A stretch of 64,000 nt of DNA from Gammaproteobacteria bacterium (GTDB taxonomy: Bacteria; Pseudomonadota; Gammaproteobacteria; Chromatiales; Chromatiaceae), in contig JAABSM010000005.1 of assembly GCA_011390365.1 (NCBI GenBank), positions 19,893-83,892 on the forward strand. The letters run 5' to 3'. The notes under the pieces were generated by a model. The model was not told the origin of the DNA and ran no database searches. It was given only the letters and a program-made list of their open reading frames with translations. The translations under genes were made by a program, and so were the position numbers. The first letter of the stretch is position 1, and every line of letters starts with the position of its first letter. Positions 29,596 through 37,904 of the stretch are shown here, piece by piece.

Positions 29596-31428
29596 TTATT
29601 CGAGCGTTTTGAAAAAGATCGCCGCCAGAAACCCGGCCAGGGTGGAGAGGCCGATGATCGAGCCACCCTTGATATAGGCCTCGGGCAACATGGTCTCGGC
29701 GATCATGGTCAGCATGGCCCCTGCCGCGACGCCCTGGACCAGGGCCACCGAGGCGGGTGAGACGCCGACGAAGAAGAGGTTGCCCAGCGCCGCGCCGATA
29801 CCGGTGATCACCATCAGCGAGGTCCACATCCATAACACCCGCCGAAACGACATGCCCTGCTCGCGCATGCCGGCGGAGCTGGAGAGGGCCTCCGGGTAGT
29901 TGGAGAGAAACAGGCCGGCGATCAGGGAGAAGCTGATCTGGTGGTGAATGAGCGAGGCCCCGATCACCAGCGACTCGGGGATGCCGTCGAGCAGGATCCC
30001 CAGCCAGATCGCCATCGGCGCGCCGCTGTGATCGTGATGGGGCTGGCCATTGTGGACCGGTGGAAGCGTCCGCGCGGCGGCGAGCCGCTGCGCCGCCCGC
30101 TCCACCCACTGGCGGGCGCGCATCCCGCTCATTCCGCCGCGCCCGGTCAGATACTCCAGAAAGCCGCTGCCCCGCAACAGGGTCTCGACACGCTGGCGCA
30201 AGGCCGGGCAACGGCCCAGCAACTCATCGAAATCCCGCCGTCGCAACACCCACAGATCGCTCGCCGCGGCGGTCACCGCGGTATAACTATGGCGCGTGCC
30301 GGCAAGACAGGCATTGCCGCCGAAGGCGTCCAGCGCCCCCAGGGTGGCGGTATTCTCGTCCGGGGTGGCGGGGTCGATCAGCGCCACCTCGCCCCGTTCG
30401 ATGATGTAGATCCGATCTGCCGGTTCGCCCTGGTGAAACAGCCGATGGCCGGCCCGGTGACGGCGATGAAAGACCCGCGCCCCCACCTCTCGCACCTCCT
30501 CCGGCGAGATCCCCCGAAACAGGGGCAGGCGGGCGATACGCCCGCACACCTCTTCGAACTCGTCCATGCGCCGGTCCGACTCCACCGCCGGCGGAATCGG
30601 GTCGCCGAATAGCACCGCCGCGATCGCCTCCTCGCGCCAGTCGTCGATCTCCGTACCGGACAGACCATGACGCTCGGCCAGGTAGGTCGCCACCTCTTCA
30701 CCGTCGATCAACTCCGCCAGCCGGGTCTGCAATACCGGCAGCTCCCGCAGCAGGCCATTGAAGTCGCCGCGCGGAAAGACCCACAGCCTCACCTCATCGA
30801 AGCCGCGACCCACCGTGGCGTGGGGGGCATTGGTGAAAAACGCCATGCGCGCGAAGGCGTCATGGGGGCGCAGACGCTGAAACGGGCGCATGCCCCGCTT
30901 GGGATCGAGCAGCTCCACCTGGCCCTCCTCGATGACATAGAAGCGGTCCGATGGATCCTTGTAGTGATAGAGGGGCGCGCCGGCGGGCCAGCGTTCGAGG
31001 CGGGCGATGGCCGCCAACCGCTCCAGCTCTTGCTGAGGCAGATCCCGAAACAATTGGATGCGCCCCAGATGGGGCAGAATGCGCGGCACATGCCGCTCGC
31101 GCCGGGTACGCAGATGGTAGATGGTGGTGGAGGCCTTGCGCAGAAAGCCGCCGTGGCGGTTCACCAGTTGGTTGAGCACCTCGAACAGCAGGCCGCCGGC
31201 GATACAGCCGATCGCCAGGTTGTAGAAGTGCCCCTGATCCAGGGCGGACCCGACCAGGTCGATGGTCAGCGCCGCCAGCAACGCCCCGCCGCCGAACGCC
31301 AGCAGGAAGGCGATGACCCGATCCCCCGGTCGCCATATCGCCGTGGTCAAGGCCCCAAGCGGCAGCGAGCTGGCGCTGATGATGCCCATTAGAAAGGCGG
31401 TAAAGGCGGCGGTTTCGAACAGGGACAT
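29596..31428 (-). CDS. ZIP-like transporter with two embedded cyclic-nucleotide-binding domains
   Basis: 610 residues from ATG 31428. N-terminal membrane helices (about 5-90) and C-terminal membrane helices (about 470-605) resemble a ZIP metal transporter split in the middle. Between them lie two cNMP/CRP-type beta-barrel domains (about 122-235 and 299-415; e.g. YVIEEGQVELLDP, IYIIERGEVALIDP). A His-rich loop (HNGQPHHDH, 459-466) precedes helix GILLDGIPESLVIG. The ZIP metal motif HxxPE appears as DGIPE (481-485) and SNYPE (509-513): both Pro-Glu pairs are kept but both histidines are replaced (Asp, Ser). Metal transport is therefore uncertain; ligand-gated regulation by a cyclic nucleotide is inferred. 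Confidence 0.8.
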   Translation of the reverse strand: MSLFETAAFTAFLMGIISASSLPLGALTTAIWRPGDRVIAFLLAFGGGALLAALTIDLVGSALDQGHFYNLAIGCIAGGLLFEVLNQLVNRHGGFLRKASTTIYHLRTRRERHVPRILPHLGRIQLFRDLPQQELERLAAIARLERWPAGAPLYHYKDPSDRFYVIEEGQVELLDPKRGMRPFQRLRPHDAFARMAFFTNAPHATVGRGFDEVRLWVFPRGDFNGLLRELPVLQTRLAELIDGEEVATYLAERHGLSGTEIDDWREEAIAAVLFGDPIPPAVESDRRMDEFEEVCGRIARLPLFRGISPEEVREVGARVFHRRHRAGHRLFHQGEPADRIYIIERGEVALIDPATPDENTATLGALDAFGGNACLAGTRHSYTAVTAAASDLWVLRRRDFDELLGRCPALRQRVETLLRGSGFLEYLTGRGGMSGMRARQWVERAAQRLAAARTLPPVHNGQPHHDHSGAPMAIWLGILLDGIPESLVIGASLIHHQISFSLIAGLFLSNYPEALSSSAGMREQGMSFRRVLWMWTSLMVITGIGAALGNLFFVGVSPASVALVQGVAAGAMLTMIAETMLPEAYIKGGSIIGLSTLAGFLAAIFFKTLE

Positions 31429-31533
31429 AGGGCGATGATCCTCTTCAGTGGCGGGCAAGGATACATCGGCGGCGGATCGCGGGTGTTACGGTTTGATGAC
31501 AGCCTTGGAGGGCGACCGGTTCGTTCCCTGAGG

Positions 31534-33531
31534 CTAAGGAGTGTCCAATGCCGGCTCGTCGGGAGTCGTCACCGGCGCCTCACAATGACTCCCCCGACAC
31601 AGATAACAAATCGCCCCCTGCCCCGGGGCCTTGGCCGCCAGCGCCTCCGGTAGAGAGTCCTGAAGCTCGTTGGCAATGGTGAAGAGGACGGTTTCGTTCC
31701 CGAGGGCCGTTGACCAGCGGGATGACGCGGCTTGGGTCTGCTCTCCGGGAACCCGAAGCATGGCCACCCGCGCTGGCGCCACAAGATCGAGCATGCCGTC
31801 GAGCAGCGAGCAGTAGGCGTGGGGATTTTCGGCGATGGCCGGCCAGGCGCCGCGCAGGGTTCCCTCCGCCGCTTGCAGGTAGCGGCTTTCACCCAGCAGA
31901 TAACCAAAACGGGCCAGCACCCGCACCGCGATGCCGTTGCCGGATGGCAGGGCGTCGTCCATCAGGGGCCTGGGGCGCTGAATCAGCTTTTCGTGGTCAT
32001 CGCTGGTAAAGTAGAAGCCGCCCGATTCATCGCCGAAGTGCTTCAGGACGACCTCGATCAGCTCCACCGCCCAGGCCAGATCCTCATTGCGCCACTCCCG
32101 TTGCAGCATCTCCCACAGGGCGTCGACCAGATAGACGTAGTCATCCAGATAGGCGTTGAGGTCGCTGCGCCCCGCCATGTGCACGGCGAAGAGGCGACCG
32201 TCCCGCCACGCGTGGTTGCGCAGGAATTCCAGGGCGCGCCGCGCGGAGTCGGCATAAGCGGGTTGCTCAAAACGTCTCGCCGCCTTGGCCATGCCGCGTA
32301 TCGCCAGGGCGTTCCAGGCGGTGAGGCGCTTGTCATCGCGTCCGGGGCGCAGCCGTTGTTCACGGGCATGGAAGAGCTTCTCTCGGGCACTGGCCAGTAG
32401 CGCCTCATCCGCCGTGCCATCGTCGTTGAGACGATTGAGGTGCCAGGCCCCTTCGAAGTTGGGGGTCTCATCCAGGCCATGGGCGCTGAAAAAGGCCTCC
32501 CGTTCTCCATCGCTCAGCAGCCCCTCGACCTCATCCCGCCGCCACACATAAAAGGCCCCCTCTCGCCCGTCGCTATCCGCATCCAGGCTGGAGGCGTAGC
32601 CGCCGTCCGCCCCCTGCATCTCCCGCATCAGCCACCCGGCGATGCCCCGCGCCGATGCCTCGAAGGCGGGCTCCGGATCCAGGGCCAGGGCGTCGCAATA
32701 GCAGGCCAGCAGCATGCCGTTGTCATAGAGCATCTTCTCGAAGTGGGGAATCATCCACTCCCGATCTACCGAGTAGCGGTAGAAACCGCCACCGAGATGA
32801 TCCCGAACCCCTCCCGCGGCCATGCGTTCCAGGGTATGCAGCGCCATCTGCCTGGCGTTGCCCCGATCCGCCTTGCGCAGCAATAGCTCCAGGGTCTCGC
32901 CATGGGGGAACTTGGGGGCCTGACCGAAACCGCCATCCATCACGTCGAAACTATCAGCCAGGCGAGCGATGGCCCGGTCGACCGCGGCCGGATCTGGCTC
33001 GCCCCCCTCGCCGCCGCCCGTCTCCTCGGCGGCGAGGGCGGCGGCGATCTGGCCGTTCTGCTGGCTGATCACCCCCCGCCGCTCGCGCCAGGCCTCATCC
33101 ACCGCCCCCAGCACCTGAGCGAAGGAGGGCATGCCCTGACGGGGCTCGGGCGGAAAGTAGGTGCCTGAGAAGAAGGGCATATGGTCATCCGGGGTGAGAA
33201 ACACGGTCAGGGGCCAGCCGCCGGCGCGGTTATTGAGCATCTGGTGGGCGAGCTGGTAGATCTTGTCCAGGTCGGGCCGCTCCTCCCGATCCACCTTGAT
33301 GTTGACGAAGAGCCGGTTCATCAACTCGGCGGTGGCCGGGTCTTCGAAGGATTCATGGGCCATGACGTGGCACCAGTGACAGGCGGAGTAGCCGATGGAG
33401 AGGAGGATGGGCCGACCCCGCTCCCTGGCCAGCGCCAGGCTCTGCGCATCCCACGGATGCCACTCGACCGGGTTGCCGGCGTGCTGTTGCAGATAGGGGC
33501 TGGCGGCGTCGGCGAGACGGTTGCGAGACAT
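31534..33531 (-). CDS. DUF255 thioredoxin-like / (alpha/alpha)6-barrel protein (YyaL family)
   Basis: 665 residues. An N-terminal thioredoxin-like domain has an unusual redox motif SACHWCHVM, preceded by LLSIGYS and followed by [19 protein letters not shown]. The remainder is a helical glycosidase-like barrel ([36 protein letters not shown]). This is the YyaL/SSP411 (spermatogenesis-associated protein 20) family, found in nearly all domains, with no established enzymatic role. It is divergent from the deaminase gene. Confidence 0.92.
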   Translation of the reverse strand: MSRNRLADAASPYLQQHAGNPVEWHPWDAQSLALARERGRPILLSIGYSACHWCHVMAHESFEDPATAELMNRLFVNIKVDREERPDLDKIYQLAHQMLNNRAGGWPLTVFLTPDDHMPFFSGTYFPPEPRQGMPSFAQVLGAVDEAWRERRGVISQQNGQIAAALAAEETGGGEGGEPDPAAVDRAIARLADSFDVMDGGFGQAPKFPHGETLELLLRKADRGNARQMALHTLERMAAGGVRDHLGGGFYRYSVDREWMIPHFEKMLYDNGMLLACYCDALALDPEPAFEASARGIAGWLMREMQGADGGYASSLDADSDGREGAFYVWRRDEVEGLLSDGEREAFFSAHGLDETPNFEGAWHLNRLNDDGTADEALLASAREKLFHAREQRLRPGRDDKRLTAWNALAIRGMAKAARRFEQPAYADSARRALEFLRNHAWRDGRLFAVHMAGRSDLNAYLDDYVYLVDALWEMLQREWRNEDLAWAVELIEVVLKHFGDESGGFYFTSDDHEKLIQRPRPLMDDALPSGNGIAVRVLARFGYLLGESRYLQAAEGTLRGAWPAIAENPHAYCSLLDGMLDLVAPARVAMLRVPGEQTQAASSRWSTALGNETVLFTIANELQDSLPEALAAKAPGQGAICYLCRGSHCEAPVTTPDEPALDTP

Positions 33532-33665
33532 GGAAAACTCCAGGATTGCGGTATCGAAAACCTCTACATCGAACCAATATGGGGGATTATCAAGTCACTC
33601 TTCAGAAATCCCGCTACCGCGGGATGCCCTTAATAGTTACATTATCATACACATACGGAGCCCGC

Positions 33666-34136
33666 ATGAATCACGACGACTACTTGCGCAGAGCCCTGCA
33701 ACTGGCCGCCGAAGGCATGCGCCGTGGCGAAGGCGGCCCTTTCGGCGCGCTGATCGTGCGCGACGGCGAGATCATCGGCGAGGCCTGGAACCAGGTGGTT
33801 GCCAACAACGACCCCTCCGCCCACGCCGAGGTGATGGCGATTCGCCGCGCCGCCGCCCATATCGAGCACTTTCACCTCCATGGCGCGCGCCTCTACACCA
33901 GCTGTGAACCCTGTCCGATGTGCCTGGGGGCGGCCTACTGGGCGCATATCGACCGCATCTACTACGCCGCCAACGGCGAGGATGCCGCCGCCGTCGGCTT
34001 CTCCGACGACTTCATTCTCCAGCAGTTGCGCCTGCCCGCGGGTGAGCGGGCGATCCCCGCCGAAAACCGCCTGCGCGACGAGGGTCGCAAGGTCTTCGAG
34101 CGCTACGCCGAGTTGAGCGCAAAGACCGACTACTGA
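33666..34136 (+). CDS. Nucleoside/guanine deaminase-family zinc enzyme
   Basis: 156 residues. CDA-fold motifs: HAEVMAI (catalytic zinc histidine plus glutamate) and EPCPMCLGA (the two zinc cysteines). The GGPFGALI segment and the lack of a TadA-like tail make guanine deaminase (GuaD) or a related base deaminase more likely than TadA. The exact substrate is not resolved. The start at 33666 gives the usual length. Confidence 0.88.
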   Translation: MNHDDYLRRALQLAAEGMRRGEGGPFGALIVRDGEIIGEAWNQVVANNDPSAHAEVMAIRRAAAHIEHFHLHGARLYTSCEPCPMCLGAAYWAHIDRIYYAANGEDAAAVGFSDDFILQQLRLPAGERAIPAENRLRDEGRKVFERYAELSAKTDY

Positions 34137-34241
34137 CCTCGCCACCGCTACCCTGTTTCATTTTTTTACGTTTTTATAACAGCTTGCGCCAGTTTTCCAG
34201 ATTTTTTCAACAGAAACTGGACGAAGTTCTTGCCCTAACTA

Positions 34242-34247
34242 TATAAT
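34242..34247 (+). promoter_or_regulatory. Putative -10 element of ftsK
   Basis: TATAAT in an AT-rich stretch, 42 nt before the ftsK start. No convincing -35 at the right distance; a TGGACG lies 18 nt upstream. Confidence 0.4.
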
Positions 34248-34288
34248 ACGGAAAAGGAACTTCTCGCTGAAAGGATCGAATCATCCCC

Positions 34289-36700
34289 ATGCCGCAAGCC
34301 GTACATTCGCTGTCACCATTCGATATCCAGAGGCTGCAAACTTCCAATCGTCTGCGCGAAGGGGCGATGGCGATCCTGTTCGCGGCGGGGGGATATCTGT
34401 TGCTCGCGCTGCTGACCTACTCCAGCAACGACCCGGGCTGGTCGTTCACCGGCGAGCGCGGACGTATCGAGAACCTGGGCGGCGCGGCCGGCGCCTGGTT
34501 CGCCGACGTCGCCTACAACCTGTTCGGCGCCTTCGCCATCCTCTTTCCCTTCATCGTCGCCATCAGCGGCTGGGTCGTCTTCAAGGAGGGCAGAGAGGAC
34601 AACAAGGTCCACTTTGGCGCGGTCGCACTACGCTGGGGGGGCTTTCTGGTCACCCTCTTCGCCGGCAGTTCGCTGCTGGCGATGAACCTGCCGGTCAACC
34701 AGTTCGCCCTCCCCTCCGGCCCCGGCGGCATCTTCGGCGACGTCCTCGGCAGCCATCTGGCGGAACTCTTCGGCGCCACCGGCGGCTCGTTGCTGGTGAT
34801 GGCACTGTTCATCGCCGGCACCACCCTCTTCACCGGCATCTCCTGGCTCTCCGTCATCGACTACACCGGCGCCCTCACCCTGGAGGGACTGCGTCGCCTG
34901 AGAGAGCTGGACTACCTCGCCACCCTGGAAGACCTGAAGCGCCGTTTTCAGCGTCCGGCCCATGCGCCTCGCCCCCGCCACCGTTTTACCCCGGCCCCGC
35001 CGGCGGCGCAACCGCAAACCAAGACGCCGCCGCCGAGCGCCCCGAAAACGGGAAAAAACGAAACCAAGCCCGCCCCGGGCAATGCCAAGACCGGCGAAGT
35101 CGGCAAGAAGCCGCGCATCGAACCCATGCTGGAGCGCCTCAAGCCCAGCAAGCGCGCCCAGTCGGAGCGCCAGCTCTCGCTGTTCGATCCCGACCCGACC
35201 CTGGAGCGGGCGTTGCCGCCGCTGGGCCTGCTCAACGAGGCGCGCAAGTCCGGCAAGGGCTTCTCGGAGGCGGCGCTGGAGGCGATGTCCCGCCAGGTCG
35301 AGATGAAGCTCAAGGACTTTCGCATCGAAGCGGAAGTGGTGGCTGTCCATCCCGGTCCGGTAGTGACCCTGTTCGAGCTGCAACTCGCCCCCGGCATCAA
35401 GGCCTCCCGGGTCACCTCCCTGTCCAAGGATCTGGCCCGCGCCCTCGCCACCATCAGCGTGCGCGTGGTCGAGGTGATCCCCGGCAAGTCGGTCATCGGC
35501 CTGGAGATCCCCAACGAACAGCGGGAGACGGTCTACCTCAGCGAGATCCTCCGCTCCGAGGCCTACGACAAGGCCAAGTCGCCCCTCACCCTGGCGCTGG
35601 GCAAGAACATCACCGGTCGCCCGAATGTCGCCGATCTGGCCAAGATGCCCCACGCCCTGATCGCCGGCACCACCGGCTCGGGTAAATCGGTGGCGATCAA
35701 CGCCATGATCCTGTCGATCCTCTACAAGGCCCCGCCAGAAGAGGTGCGCATGATCATGGTCGACCCCAAGATGCTGGAGCTGTCGGTCTACGAGGGCATC
35801 CCCCACCTGCTCACCCCGGTGGTCACCGACATGAAGGAGGCAGCCAACGCGCTGCGCTGGTGCGTCGCCGAGATGGATCGCCGCTACCAGTTGATGGCCA
35901 AACTGGGGGTGCGTAACATCACCGGTTATAACAAGAAGATCCGCGAGGCGGAGAAGGCCGGCACCCCCTACGCCGACCCCTTCTTCCGCCCCGACATGCT
36001 CTCCACCGAAGAGCAGATACCGCCGCCGCTGGAGGCCATGCCCTACATCGTGGTGGTGATCGACGAGCTGGCCGACATGATGATGGTGGTCGGCAAGAAG
36101 GTGGAAGAGCTGATCGCCCGCCTCGCCCAGAAGGCCCGCGCCGCCGGCATCCACCTGCTGCTGGCCACCCAGCGCCCGTCGGTGGACGTGATCACCGGCC
36201 TGATCAAGGCCAACATCCCGTCACGCATCGCCTTCCAGGTCTCGTCGCGCATCGACTCCCGCACCATCCTCGACCAGATGGGCGCGGAGCACCTGCTCGG
36301 CCACGGCGACATGCTCTACCTGCCCCCTGGCACCAGCATCCCGCAACGCCTCCACGGCGCGTTTGTCGACGACAACGAGGTCCACCAGGTGGTCGCCCAC
36401 CTCAAGCAGATGGGCGAGCCGGATTACATCGACGACATCCTCCAGGGCGGCGGTGATGACGCCTTCAGCCCCAGCGACGCCGGCGGCGATGTGGAAGATA
36501 CCGACCCCCTCTTCGACGAGGCGGTGCAGATCGTCACCGAGACCCGCAAGGCCTCCATCTCCGGCGTCCAGCGCCGTCTCAAGATCGGCTACAACCGCGC
36601 CGCGCGCATGATCGAAGAGATGGAACGCATCGGCGTGGTCAGCGCCGCCGAGACCAACGGCAACCGCCAGGTACTCGCGCCGCCGCCGGTGGAGGCTTGA
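34289..36700 (+). CDS. ftsK: DNA translocase FtsK
   Basis: 803 residues. Four N-terminal membrane helices (about 25-190) anchor it at the septum. A shorter Pro/Lys/Ala-rich linker (about 215-290) follows, then the RecA-like motor with Walker [12 protein letters not shown] and Walker [14 protein letters not shown], and a winged-helix gamma domain ([19 protein letters not shown]) that reads KOPS and activates XerCD at dif. It moves DNA to clear the division site. A 156-residue membrane protein is translationally coupled at its stop codon, and lolA, the usual neighbour, is 4.6 kb further on. Confidence 0.97.
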   Translation: MPQAVHSLSPFDIQRLQTSNRLREGAMAILFAAGGYLLLALLTYSSNDPGWSFTGERGRIENLGGAAGAWFADVAYNLFGAFAILFPFIVAISGWVVFKEGREDNKVHFGAVALRWGGFLVTLFAGSSLLAMNLPVNQFALPSGPGGIFGDVLGSHLAELFGATGGSLLVMALFIAGTTLFTGISWLSVIDYTGALTLEGLRRLRELDYLATLEDLKRRFQRPAHAPRPRHRFTPAPPAAQPQTKTPPPSAPKTGKNETKPAPGNAKTGEVGKKPRIEPMLERLKPSKRAQSERQLSLFDPDPTLERALPPLGLLNEARKSGKGFSEAALEAMSRQVEMKLKDFRIEAEVVAVHPGPVVTLFELQLAPGIKASRVTSLSKDLARALATISVRVVEVIPGKSVIGLEIPNEQRETVYLSEILRSEAYDKAKSPLTLALGKNITGRPNVADLAKMPHALIAGTTGSGKSVAINAMILSILYKAPPEEVRMIMVDPKMLELSVYEGIPHLLTPVVTDMKEAANALRWCVAEMDRRYQLMAKLGVRNITGYNKKIREAEKAGTPYADPFFRPDMLSTEEQIPPPLEAMPYIVVVIDELADMMMVVGKKVEELIARLAQKARAAGIHLLLATQRPSVDVITGLIKANIPSRIAFQVSSRIDSRTILDQMGAEHLLGHGDMLYLPPGTSIPQRLHGAFVDDNEVHQVVAHLKQMGEPDYIDDILQGGGDDAFSPSDAGGDVEDTDPLFDEAVQIVTETRKASISGVQRRLKIGYNRAARMIEEMERIGVVSAAETNGNRQVLAPPPVEA

Positions 36701-37170
36701 TGCAGTTCAAGATCAGCCACGCGGAGTTCGCCAAACGCAATCGCAACCTGGTCTGGGGGGCGATATTCAGCATCCTGCTGGCGGGGGTGACGATAGCCGC
36801 CAACCGGCTCTACCCCGCCTCCTTCAATGACCTCTTTCTCTGGTCGGTGATACTCTTCGTGGTACTGGCCAATTTGATCAATTTCGTCCGCCACCTGCGC
36901 TACCTGAAGCAGGCGCGCATCCACCGCCTGGAGGTCGCGGACGGTCGGCTGCGCTTTTTCACCGGCGATGAGATGGGTGAACTCGACCCGGAACGGATCG
37001 CCGGCCTTTCAGTCTATCGCCGCAAGGGCGAGATCAACCACTTGCAGATTCGGCTGAAGAACAACCGCGGAATCCGCCTGGAGGGCTACGAGGCGATGGA
37101 TGAACTGAAGAGCGCACTGGCCGACATGCTGCCATCCGCGCATGTGGACGATGCCGGGGCCAACCGCTAA
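36700..37170 (+). CDS. Hypothetical two-TM protein coupled to ftsK
   Basis: 156 residues. The ATG lies within the ftsK stop codon (TGATG), so translation coupling is likely. Two membrane helices (about 18-37 and 45-65) are followed by a roughly 90-residue soluble domain with beta strands (RLEVADGRLRFF, INHLQIRLKNNRGIRLEGYEAM) that could be a PH-like domain. No family recognised. It sits just before the accessory island and may be core rather than part of it. Confidence 0.7.
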   Translation: MQFKISHAEFAKRNRNLVWGAIFSILLAGVTIAANRLYPASFNDLFLWSVILFVVLANLINFVRHLRYLKQARIHRLEVADGRLRFFTGDEMGELDPERIAGLSVYRRKGEINHLQIRLKNNRGIRLEGYEAMDELKSALADMLPSAHVDDAGANR

Positions 37171-37190
37171 ACGTCATCATTCAGGTGTTA

Positions 37191-37904
37191 TTAGATTCGT
37201 GTTGAAAGCCACAGATGCCAAACCTCAATAGGGCCTGGGGCCAAGCGCGACATTGGCTCAAGGTAGGCAAAATCGCGCCGATGGGCGGTGTGCGCGAGGT
37301 CGCAGGAGACGCCGGACAAGGGCGCGGGCAGGGTCTCGGTGGCGTATTTCTCCCTGGGGCCAGGTTTCGCCAGATGCGGATGCAGGCAGCCGGCGATATT
37401 GCAACCATCGCGCACATAGCCAAGCATGAAGGCCTCACGCGACATCCAGGCATATTCGCCGCGAACAAACCTCACCAGACCCTGGCTGCAATATAGCCCC
37501 ACCGTCTTGTTGCGCGCGGCATCGATCAGCTTGCATTCGACGACCAGTGGAAAGTTGAAGCACCGATTAGTGAGGTGAATCGAAAGGTCCGGGCGCTTTT
37601 CCAGGCGGCTGCCGTCGAAGTTTACACTCTCCCGCCCCCGGCTCGCACCGCTGACAATGGTTTCCCACAAAGGATCTTCGTCGCGCAGCGTGTTAAGCCG
37701 CCCCTCCAGCAAGGCGCTGACTTCCGCCTCGTCGCCACTGCACACCACCTCTTGGCGCCGGTCAATCAGTTCCCGCCATACCTGCGTCAAAGTCTCCGCG
37801 ACTAAACGCAGGATAGATTCCGGTATTGGCGGCAACGGGAGCGAGATGCCGCGGGTCAGCTCGGCGACTTGTTCCGGACGAGGGTGAATCCGCGTTTTCG
37901 TCAT
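37191..37904 (-). CDS. PD-(D/E)XK nuclease-like protein, partner of the methyltransferase
   Basis: 237 residues, no close family named with confidence. The core strand pattern RPDLSIHLTNRC-FPLVVECK gives Asp106, Glu123 and Lys125 as the PD-(D/E)XK triad, with an upstream acidic helix (Glu60-Glu67). It begins inside the stop of the upstream methyltransferase (ATGA overlap), so the two are made together. The likely role is restriction or another DNA-cleaving step; the sequence does not show the recognition site. It ends 20 bp from the convergent membrane protein. Confidence 0.65.
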   Translation of the reverse strand: MTKTRIHPRPEQVAELTRGISLPLPPIPESILRLVAETLTQVWRELIDRRQEVVCSGDEAEVSALLEGRLNTLRDEDPLWETIVSGASRGRESVNFDGSRLEKRPDLSIHLTNRCFNFPLVVECKLIDAARNKTVGLYCSQGLVRFVRGEYAWMSREAFMLGYVRDGCNIAGCLHPHLAKPGPREKYATETLPAPLSGVSCDLAHTAHRRDFAYLEPMSRLAPGPIEVWHLWLSTRI

